This document shows, one piece after another, positions 1 to 6,073 of a DNA stretch of 12,357 nucleotides. A program made the translations under genes and the position numbers. The DNA comes from Bryobacteraceae bacterium (GTDB taxonomy: Bacteria > Acidobacteriota > Terriglobia > Bryobacterales > Bryobacteraceae): assembly GCA_025350445.1 (NCBI GenBank), contig JANXXV010000978.1:1-12357 (forward strand). The letters run 5' to 3'. The notes under the pieces are model-generated. The model was not told where the DNA came from. It did no database searches and worked only from the letters and a program-made list of their open reading frames with translations. The number at the start of each line of letters is the position of its first letter. Positions within the stretch are counted from its first letter, which is position 1.

Positions 1-228
1 CTTTCAAAGACGGTTGGCCGGGCCGATTCCAGCGAGGTAACGTGTGTTTGGATTCGCAACACGTTGGAGCTCTCGCATATTGTGGTGACGGAGAATCTAC
101 TGCCTGCCATGCACGGCCGGAACGATATGGAAGTTGTGGGACCGGCGTGCGATTGGGCGTTTGATGGCACGGGGAATCTGGCTGGTGGATTCGATCGCGT
201 GGCTGCGGCTGTTATGAGTTCTCACTAG
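1..228 (+). CDS. C-terminal fragment of an unrecognised protein (5' end outside window)
   Basis: Frame 1 is open from the left edge to a TAG at 226-228 and gives the last 75 residues of a protein. The fragment contains segments such as TCVWIRNTLELSHIVVTENL and PACDWAFDGTGNLAGGFDRV, and has ordinary codon choice without low complexity, so it reads as a genuine folded C-terminus. I do not recognise the family. There is no signal or start because the gene begins before the window. Structured repeat DNA begins immediately after the stop codon. The alternative is chance openness in GC-rich DNA, but the frame, hydrophobic patterning and a stop just before the repeats favour a real gene. Confidence 0.5.
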   Translation, partial: LSKTVGRADSSEVTCVWIRNTLELSHIVVTENLLPAMHGRNDMEVVGPACDWAFDGTGNLAGGFDRVAAAVMSSH

Positions 229-286
229 TGTAGTGTCCGCAAATTGGCAAGGCACCCGGCTGCGCCGTGCGCGGAATAATTGGACG

Positions 287-304
287 GCGGAGCACCGGCT
301 CCGC
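287..304. repeat. Short perfect hairpin (7-bp stem, 4-nt loop)
   Basis: GCGGAGC (287-293) pairs with GCTCCGC (298-304) across the loop ACCG. It is one of six similar hairpins in this intergenic region, all GC-rich with 7-8 bp stems and 2-4 nt loops. It lacks a T tract, so it is not a typical intrinsic terminator. Confidence 0.6.
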
Positions 305-359
305 AGCCATCCGCCCGGTTGGCGCATATTTTCCGGGAAACCGAGGCAGGGGCCCAGGC

Positions 360-377
360 GCGGACCAAGGGGTCCGC
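360..377. repeat. Short perfect hairpin (7-bp stem, 4-nt loop)
   Basis: GCGGACC (360-366) pairs with GGTCCGC (371-377) across AAGG. It sits 13 bp before the 118-bp palindrome and has the same architecture as the other hairpins in this gap. Confidence 0.6.
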
Positions 378-390
378 TGTCCAGCGCTGT

Positions 391-508
391 CTAGGAGTCT
401 GTCGGAATGAAGCTGTTTTCGACCAAGAATCAATCACTTACAGACCATGCAACGTTCGTAAGTTATTGATTCTACGTTCGAGAAATTCTATCTCCGACAG
501 ACTCCTAG
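391..508. mobile_element. 118-bp nested palindrome with perfect 16-bp inverted ends (MITE-like)
   Basis: CTAGGAGTCTGTCGGA at 391-406 is the exact inverse complement of TCCGACAGACTCCTAG at 493-508. Nested inside, AGAATCAATCACTTAC (426-441) pairs with GTAAGTTATTGATTCT (458-473) at 15 of 16 positions around a 16-nt loop. The interval between the two stems also pairs partly, so the whole unit could fold into one long cruciform or RNA hairpin. CTAG occurs at both outer ends in direct orientation and could be a target duplication, leaving 12-bp terminal repeats GAGTCTGTCGGA. It is AT-richer than its surroundings and encodes no protein. A non-autonomous transposable element (MITE) fits best; a structured RNA is an alternative. 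Confidence 0.6.
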
Positions 509-558
509 TGTGCCGTCCCGGCCAATTCTTTACAACATGCTATTGGGCGCAAGGTGGG

Positions 559-595
559 GCAGACACCTTGTCTGCGCGCGACCCCTCGGTCGCGC
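559..595. repeat. Two back-to-back perfect hairpins
   Basis: GCAGACA (559-565) pairs with TGTCTGC (569-575) across CCT. It is followed with no gap by GCGCGACC (576-583) pairing with GGTCGCGC (588-595) across CCTC. An alternative pairing, AAGGTG (551-556) with CACCTT (564-569), competes with the first stem. The exact abutment of two perfect hairpins suggests a composite repeat unit. Confidence 0.6.
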
Positions 596-638
596 TCCTG
601 CGCCAGTCCTCAACTCTCACGAGGGACAGGCCGCTAGC

Positions 639-675
639 GCAGTCCCCAGGGACTGCCCCGGACGCCCCCGTCCGG
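639..675. repeat. Two closely spaced perfect hairpins
   Basis: GCAGTCCC (639-646) pairs with GGGACTGC (649-656) across CA. One base later CCGGACG (658-664) pairs with CGTCCGG (669-675) across CCCC. The 13-mer GGACGCCCCCGTC from the second hairpin (660-672) recurs at 4567-4579 in another gap of this window, and a diverged form of the first is seen near 12291-12308, so these are dispersed repeat sequences. Confidence 0.6.
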
Positions 676-808
676 CTTATTTGGACACGATGCAGTTAAC
701 AAGGCCCAGGCAATCGCGCCCGGCTCCCGGGATCCATCAATAGCGCCCTTCCAGCGAAGGAACTGTAACATATGGTTCAATTTAGTCATCTCTACCTTGT
801 CGCCTGTA

Positions 809-3130
809 ATGCAAACAATCCACAAATATCACCGGGTGGCAGCCCTCATAGCACTGCTGGCGGCCGGCAATTCAAGCGCTATTGCCGAAACCACGCCGCT
901 CGTCACCCAATACTGCACCGGTTGCCACAGCCAGAAAGCAAGAATGGCAGGCGTCAACCTGGAAGGCCTCGACCCGTCCAAACCCGCTGAAAACGCAGCA
1001 GTCTGGGAGAAGGTCCTGCGAAAAATCAACGCGGGACAGATGCCGCCCGCCGGACTTCCTCGTCCTTCCGCCGCCGCTGCCGCCGCCTTCACGAAATCGC
1101 TGGGCGAAGAGCTCGACCGCGCAGCTGCCGCGAATCCGAATCCGGGAAACCCCACCATTCACCGGCTGAACCGGGCTGAGTACAGTAATGCAGTGCGCGA
1201 CCTGCTCGCTCTCGACATCAAACCGGGCGCGAAGCTGCCCGCCGACGACACCGGCTATGGTTTCGACAATATCGGCGACGTACTCTCCCTCTCTCCTGTC
1301 CTTATCGAGCGCTACATGTCCGTCGCCCGCATGGTCAGCCGCGTCGCGGTCGGCGACGCGAACGTCAAGCCGGAAGTGAATGAATTCCAGCCGCCCAGAA
1401 CAGTGGTGAATCCCGCCGCGATCAAGGGGCGCGTCAGCGACGATCTGCCCTTCGACTCGGTGGGCGGGATGTCGTTCGACTATCATTTCCCGGTCGACGG
1501 CGAGTATGTTTTCAAGATCAAGCTCCCTCTATCCGCCTTCGGTGAAGGAACGCCGCCGGAATCGAATGCATTCGAAGTGCGCGTCCCGGTGAAGGCAGGC
1601 ACCCGCACCGTCGGGGTGACTTTTCTAGCGGAGAGCGCAGCGGTGGAAAATGTGGCCCTTCCTGGACGCCGCGGCGCTCCCGCCCCGCCGGCCGCTCCCC
1701 AGTTGATGGCTAAAATGGATCTTCGCCTCGACGGTGCCCGCGTCAAATTGTATGAGGTCCCGCAAGCCGCGGACGGTCCGCGATTCACCAGCGTTTCCGT
1801 TGGCGGCCCCTATAGCGTGAAAGGCCTCGGAGATACGCCCAGCCGCCGGAAGATTTTCGTTTGCACACCGGCCTCGGCAAAGGACGAAGATCCCTGCGCC
1901 CGCAAGATACTTTCAAACCTGGGCCGCGGCGCCTACCGCCGTCCTTTTACCGATGCGGACCTCAAGCCGCTGCTCGCCTTCTATCAGGCCGGCCGTCGCG
2001 ATGGCGGTTTTGACAACGGCATTCGCGTGGCTCTTCGCGCCATGCTGGTAGCCCCGGCATTTCTGTTCCGCATCGAGCGCGACCCGGCCAACAGCCAGCC
2101 CGGCATCGCCCGCCAGATAGACGATTTTGAGCTGGCTTCCCGCTTGTCGTTCTTCCTGTGGAGCAGCATCCCGGATGAGCAGCTTCTGAATCTCGCCGGT
2201 GAGGGAAAGCTGAAAGACCCCGATGTTCTCTCAACGCAAGTCACGCGCATGTTGGACGACAGAAAGTCGAAGGCGTTCGTGAGCAACTTTGCCGGCCAGT
2301 GGCTTTATCTTCGCAACCTCGCGCAGGTGACGCCGGATCAGGACGCGTTTCCCACTTTCGATCCCACCCTTCGCCAAGCCTTCCAGCGCGAAACCGAACT
2401 ATTCTTTAACGCAGTGATGCGCGAAAATCGCCCCGTCACCGATCTTCTGAGCGCCGACTTCACGTATCTCAACCAGCGCCTCGCCAGGCACTACGGAATT
2501 CCTGGTATTTACGGCTCGCAGTTTCGCCGGGTCACGCTCAAGGATTCGAACCGCGGCGGACTACTGGGTCAAGGTAGTATCCTGACTGTAACGTCGTATC
2601 CGGACCGGACTTCCGTGGTGCAGCGTGGCAAGTGGGTTCTGGAGAACTTGCTGGGAACACCGCCGCCACCCGATATTCCGGCGCTGGAAGCGCACGCGAA
2701 GGACGGAAAGCGATTGACCATGCGTCAACAGATGGAACAGCACCGCGCTAACCCTACGTGCTCGGCTTGCCATTCCCGCATGGACCCCATCGGCTTTTCA
2801 CTGGAAAATTACGACGGTATTGGGGCTTGGCGATCCAAGGACGGCGGCAACCCGATCGATGTATCGGGGAAGATGCCCGACGGCGCAACGTTTGATGGAC
2901 CCGCCGGTTTACGGAACCTGCTGCTCACTGTCCATCGCGACGAGTTCCTCGCCACGGTGACCGAAAAGCTGCTGACTTACGCCCTCGGCCGCGGGCTTGA
3001 ATTTTACGATGGGCCGGCCATGAGAGCAATCGTGCGCGACGCAGCTACGCGGAATTCCACAATTCCCGCGCTGATCGGTTCGGTTGTGAAGAGTCCCCAG
3101 TTTCAGATGAGGAGAACCCGAGAGCGATGA
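809..3130 (+). CDS. Secreted PSCyt1/PSD3-PSD5-PSD4/PSCyt3-PSD2 (DUF1587/1595/1592/1588/1585) protein with two CXXCH motifs
   Basis: This is a 773-residue member of the family first described in planctomycetes and common in Acidobacteriota; its reaction is unknown. ATG 809 was chosen over an in-frame TTG at 797 because it gives a clean signal peptide (HKYHR, then VAALIALLAAG, cleavage after about A26). Domains in order: an N-terminal cytochrome c-like segment with C36-T-G-C39-H40 and possible axial Met in GQMPPAG (M78); DUF1587 around 115-180; a beta-rich region at about 205-320 resembling a binding module; DUF1595 at about 363-425; DUF1592 at about 437-565; DUF1588 at about 582-675 with the second CXXCH (C651-S-A-C654-H655); DUF1585 at about 690-768. 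Both CXXCH motifs suggest covalent heme. Its stop overlaps the next start (ATGA), so it is translationally coupled to the DUF1552 gene. Family assignment is firm from domain order; function is inference. Confidence 0.93.
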   Translation: MQTIHKYHRVAALIALLAAGNSSAIAETTPLVTQYCTGCHSQKARMAGVNLEGLDPSKPAENAAVWEKVLRKINAGQMPPAGLPRPSAAAAAAFTKSLGEELDRAAAANPNPGNPTIHRLNRAEYSNAVRDLLALDIKPGAKLPADDTGYGFDNIGDVLSLSPVLIERYMSVARMVSRVAVGDANVKPEVNEFQPPRTVVNPAAIKGRVSDDLPFDSVGGMSFDYHFPVDGEYVFKIKLPLSAFGEGTPPESNAFEVRVPVKAGTRTVGVTFLAESAAVENVALPGRRGAPAPPAAPQLMAKMDLRLDGARVKLYEVPQAADGPRFTSVSVGGPYSVKGLGDTPSRRKIFVCTPASAKDEDPCARKILSNLGRGAYRRPFTDADLKPLLAFYQAGRRDGGFDNGIRVALRAMLVAPAFLFRIERDPANSQPGIARQIDDFELASRLSFFLWSSIPDEQLLNLAGEGKLKDPDVLSTQVTRMLDDRKSKAFVSNFAGQWLYLRNLAQVTPDQDAFPTFDPTLRQAFQRETELFFNAVMRENRPVTDLLSADFTYLNQRLARHYGIPGIYGSQFRRVTLKDSNRGGLLGQGSILTVTSYPDRTSVVQRGKWVLENLLGTPPPPDIPALEAHAKDGKRLTMRQQMEQHRANPTCSACHSRMDPIGFSLENYDGIGAWRSKDGGNPIDVSGKMPDGATFDGPAGLRNLLLTVHRDEFLATVTEKLLTYALGRGLEFYDGPAMRAIVRDAATRNSTIPALIGSVVKSPQFQMRRTRER

Positions 3131-4482
3131 TCGTTACACAGAAATTTTTGCCCCGCCGCACATTCTTGCGCGGTATCGGCACCACCCTGGCCCTGCCGCT
3201 GCTGGATGCCATGGTGCCGGCTATGGCCGCCACCCGATTGACCGCCGCCAAGCCGGCCACACGCCTCGGTTTTGTCTATGTTCCGAACGGCATTATTCAG
3301 AAATCATGGCTTCCGTCGACAGAGGGAACCGGATTTGAGTTCGCCTCCACCATGAAGCCGCTGGAACCATTCCGCGAGAAGCTGCTGGTGATGAGCAACC
3401 TCACGCAAAACGGCGGCCGCGCCCTTGGTGACGGAGCAGGCGACCACGCGCGTGCGGGCGCCAGTTGGCTGACCGGCGTTCATCCGAAGAAAACGGAAGG
3501 CGCGGACATCCATGCGGGTATTTCGGCCGACCAGATTGCCGCCAGGGCTTTCGGTAAGAACACCCAGTTCGCATCACTGGAGATCGGCCTTGAAGAGCCG
3601 AATCTGGCAGGCAGCTGCGACTCCGGATATAGCTGCGCCTATACCAACACCATTTCCTGGCGCTCCCCCACTACGCCGAATCCCATGGAGATCAACCCGC
3701 GCGCCGTCTTCGAACGGCTCTTCGGGGAAGGGGAAACCAACGATCCCGCAGCCCGTTTGAAGATGATGAAGGAGGATCGCAGCATCCTCGATTTCATCCG
3801 TGGAGACGTGGCCCGGCTGCAGCCGGGACTAGGCGCTCGCGATAAGAGTAAGCTGGCCGAATATCTGGACGGAATCCGTGACATCGAACGGCGGATTCAG
3901 AAAGCGGAAGAACAGAGCGCGAGCATGAAGCTGCCGTTGCTCGAGAGGCCCTCCAGCATCCCCGACGAGTTCGAGGAGCATGCCAAGCTGATGAGCGACC
4001 TGATCGTCATCGCTTTCCAAACGGACATGACGCGCGTAGTCAGCTTCATGATGGCTCGCGAAGGCAGCAACCGCAGCTACCGCGCCATCGGCGTTTCGGA
4101 CGGGCACCACTCGGTCACCCACCATCAGAACGATCAGGAAAAGATCGCCAAAGTGATGAAGATCGACCAACTGCACGTGAAGTCGTTCGCCTATCTGTTG
4201 AGTAAGCTGGAATCCACCCCGGATGGCGACGGCACGCTGCTGGATCATTCCATGATGCTTTACGGCAGCAGCATCTGCGATGGCAACGCTCATACGCACC
4301 ACGACCTTCCGCTGGTCTTAGCCGGCGGAACTTCCGTCAAGGTGAAGGGCGGACGGCACATCCGTTACGCTCCGGACACGCCGATGAACAATCTGCTGGT
4401 GAGCATGTTGGACAAATCCGGCGTCCCGGCTGAAACGTTGGGCGACAGCACCGGCAAACTCGACCAGCTCTCAGGAGTCTAG
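3127..4482 (+). CDS. Tat-exported DUF1552 protein
   Basis: The product is 451 residues, typical for DUF1552, a family of unknown function usually encoded beside DUF1592-type proteins. The N-terminus has a twin-arginine signal: P9-R10-R11-T-F-L-R15, then a hydrophobic stretch and a likely cut after AMA (about A34). Tat export implies folding, possibly with a cofactor or metal, in the cytoplasm before transport. Family-like segments include DHARAGASWLTGVHPKKTEG, DGHHSVTHH (residues 325-333) and HTHHD (389-393). The two His clusters could be metal ligands, which is inference. It starts in an ATGA overlap with the preceding gene, so the two proteins are probably made in fixed ratio and may form a complex. 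Its TAG at 4480-4482 marks the beginning of a 200-bp structured gap. Confidence 0.92.
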   Translation: MIVTQKFLPRRTFLRGIGTTLALPLLDAMVPAMAATRLTAAKPATRLGFVYVPNGIIQKSWLPSTEGTGFEFASTMKPLEPFREKLLVMSNLTQNGGRALGDGAGDHARAGASWLTGVHPKKTEGADIHAGISADQIAARAFGKNTQFASLEIGLEEPNLAGSCDSGYSCAYTNTISWRSPTTPNPMEINPRAVFERLFGEGETNDPAARLKMMKEDRSILDFIRGDVARLQPGLGARDKSKLAEYLDGIRDIERRIQKAEEQSASMKLPLLERPSSIPDEFEEHAKLMSDLIVIAFQTDMTRVVSFMMAREGSNRSYRAIGVSDGHHSVTHHQNDQEKIAKVMKIDQLHVKSFAYLLSKLESTPDGDGTLLDHSMMLYGSSICDGNAHTHHDLPLVLAGGTSVKVKGGRHIRYAPDTPMNNLLVSMLDKSGVPAETLGDSTGKLDQLSGV

Positions 4483-4682
4483 TGTCCGGCAACCACGTCA
4501 AGGATCCGTCCGTGGGTCAGGCACAAGCACCAATATCAGTCAAAGCGCAAGGGCAAGTGGCGGGGCGGACGCCCCCGTCGGCCATAAGCGTTGAAACAAA
4601 AACATTTCCATGTCGCAATGTTTCAATGAGCGTGGGTTTCGCAGTTCCGAAACCAGCCCGTTTGGGCGTTAGGTTAACGCCT
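4483..4682. promoter_or_regulatory. 200-bp structured gap or leader before the ankyrin gene
   Basis: This is the only sizeable gap inside an otherwise tightly packed operon. It contains a GGGGC/GCCCC stem (4562-4575) inside a copy of the dispersed 13-mer GGACGCCCCCGTC; a bulged stem pairing TTGAAAC...ACATT (4591-4606) with AATGTTTCAA (4617-4626); GGTTTCG (4635-4641) with CGAAACC (4648-4654); and GGCGTTA (4665-4671) with TAACGCC (4675-4681). The last hairpin ends one base before the chosen ATG at 4683, and its loop and stem cover the only AGG-like ribosome-binding sequence. The frame stays open through it from a GTG at 4482, but the composition looks non-coding. It could be a repeat insertion, an internal promoter or leader, or a site tuning expression of the downstream four genes. 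Confidence 0.45.
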
Positions 4683-6053
4683 ATGCCCCCGTCCCCGCGC
4701 CCCCCCTTCGTCGCGCGGCTGCTGAATACCACCGCCGCCTTGGCCCTCCTAGCCACACAATCTTTCGCAGCCGGCAATCTTCCGCTCATTGATGCCGTAA
4801 AAGACCAGGACCGCAAGACCGTCGACCACCTGATCGCATCCAAGGCCGACGTGAACGCCCCGCAGCCGGACGGCGCAACGGCGCTAGCATGGGCCGTGTA
4901 CCTCGACCAAGCCGACACCGTAGACATGCTTCTCAAGGCCGGCGCAAAGGTGAACACGGCGGACGAGTACGGCGAAACTCCACTTACCCTGGCCTGCGGA
5001 ACCGGCAACACTGCCATCATCGGCAAGCTGCTAAAAAAGGACGCAAACCCGAACGCCGCCCGGTGGAACGGCGAGACCGCGCTCATGATCGCCGCCCGCG
5101 CCGGCGCCGCGGAAGGCGTCAGCCAACTGATCGCCAATGGCGCGAAAGTGGACGCGGTAGAATCCCGCAAAGGCCAGAACGCGTTGATGTGGGCCGCCGC
5201 TGAAGGGCATTCCGATGTAATAGAGGTCCTGCTCAAGAACTCCGCTGATGCGAAGATCGCTTCGAAGGCGGGTTTCACTCCATTGGTTTTCGCCGCGCAG
5301 AAAGGCGATGCGAAGTCCGTCGCCAGTCTAATCGCGGCTGGTTCCGATCCAAGCTATACGCTCCCTGACGGCATGAGCGTTCTGCTGGTAGCGGCAGCCG
5401 GGGGCAAGAATGACGCCGCCGAAGTCCTGTTGGAAAAAGGCGCCAAAGTAAACGCTGCCGAGCGCAGCGGGAACTCCGCTCTGCATCTGGCCGCGCAAGC
5501 CGGCAACATGGAATTGATGAAGCGGTTGCTTGCCAAGGGAGCGGACCCGAATCTGCGCACCGGCAAAGTACCAACCGCTGGAGGACGCGGAGTTGGGGGA
5601 TTCTTTCGTCCTATCGGTGAGCAGACGCCGCTGCTGCTGGCGGCCCGCGCTAACCACGAAGAAGCAATGAAGCTGTTGGTAGCAGCCGGTGCCGACCCAA
5701 AGCTCACCGCCCAGGATGGTACAACACTTCTGATGTCCGCGGCCGGAAGCGGCCACCTCGGGGTGGTCAAGTACGCCTACGAACTCTCCCCGGACATCAA
5801 GGCCGTCACCGACCGCAAGTCCGCGGTCATGCACGCTGCGGTCACCGGGTCCATGCAATCGTCAACCCAGGCTGAAATCTGCGAGGTAGTCCAATTCCTC
5901 GCCGATAAAGGCGCGGACCTGGACCCGCAGGACGCAAACGGCAGAACAGCCATCCAGATAGCCGACATTCTTCCGATCGACAAGGCCGTAGAGTTGATGA
6001 CCAAGCTGATCATCCAATCGGGCCAACAACCCAAGACACCGTCTAAGCGATAA
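4683..6053 (+). CDS. Secreted ankyrin-repeat protein (about 12 repeats)
   Basis: The product is 456 residues. ATG 4683 was chosen because it places a normal Sec signal (FVARLLNTTAALALLATQSFAA, cut near residue 29-30) at the N-terminus. In-frame starts at GTG 4482 and ATG 4626 would add 67 or 19 residues translated from hairpin-rich DNA. From about residue 32 to 448 the protein is almost entirely ankyrin repeats of about 33 residues (e.g. GETPLTLACGTGN, GETALMIAARAG, NALMWAAAEGH, SALHLAAQAGN). Repeats 8 and 9 are separated by a Gly-rich loop (about 294-312, TAGGRGVGGFFRPIG), and repeat 11 has an insertion at about 391-398. Ankyrin repeats bind proteins, so a periplasmic scaffold, chaperone or inhibitor for the neighbouring oxidoreductases is a reasonable inference. 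No enzymatic domain is visible. Confidence 0.92.
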   Translation: MPPSPRPPFVARLLNTTAALALLATQSFAAGNLPLIDAVKDQDRKTVDHLIASKADVNAPQPDGATALAWAVYLDQADTVDMLLKAGAKVNTADEYGETPLTLACGTGNTAIIGKLLKKDANPNAARWNGETALMIAARAGAAEGVSQLIANGAKVDAVESRKGQNALMWAAAEGHSDVIEVLLKNSADAKIASKAGFTPLVFAAQKGDAKSVASLIAAGSDPSYTLPDGMSVLLVAAAGGKNDAAEVLLEKGAKVNAAERSGNSALHLAAQAGNMELMKRLLAKGADPNLRTGKVPTAGGRGVGGFFRPIGEQTPLLLAARANHEEAMKLLVAAGADPKLTAQDGTTLLMSAAGSGHLGVVKYAYELSPDIKAVTDRKSAVMHAAVTGSMQSSTQAEICEVVQFLADKGADLDPQDANGRTAIQIADILPIDKAVELMTKLIIQSGQQPKTPSKR

Positions 6054-6073
6054 TGGCGGGAAGGTGATCCCAC

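Larger units (their letters stand above)
231..688. mobile_element. Possible degenerate element with GTGTCC ends
   Basis: The sequence TAGTGTCCGCAAAT at 231-244 is matched, inverted and imperfectly, by TTATTTGGACACGA near 677-690. The shared core of the ends is GTGTCC followed closely by AAAT. A similar sequence, TAGTGTCCGGCAA, lies at 4480-4492, again directly at the stop codon of a gene. This could be a non-coding mobile element or its remnant. No transposase is encoded, and the match is short enough to be coincidence. Confidence 0.2.
229..808. other. 580-bp intergenic region rich in hairpin repeats
   Basis: No convincing coding frame lies here; the open frames are short, arginine-rich shadows. 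The region contains six short perfect hairpins (287-304, 360-377, 559-575, 576-595, 639-656, 658-675) and a 118-bp nested palindrome (391-508). It presumably also holds the promoter of the six-gene run starting at 809, but I see no good -35/-10 pair. A GAAGGAA stretch at 756-762 resembles a ribosome binding site, but the ATG it would serve (772) is out of frame with the downstream gene. Confidence 0.7.

Noticed and set aside
229..690. CRISPR array in the repeat-rich gap
   Set aside because: The hairpins differ in sequence and spacing; there is no regular direct repeat with unique spacers and no cas gene.
280..699. 139-codon open frame in the left intergenic region
   Set aside because: It runs through the 118-bp palindrome and several hairpins and has no protein-like pattern.
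797..808. TTG start for the PSCyt/PSD protein
   Set aside because: It adds only four residues, has no better ribosome-binding site, and ATG 809 gives a standard signal peptide.
4482..4682. 67-residue N-terminal extension of the ankyrin protein from a GTG start
   Set aside because: The extension would bury the signal peptide and is translated from hairpin-rich DNA with a dispersed repeat, so ATG 4683 is preferred.
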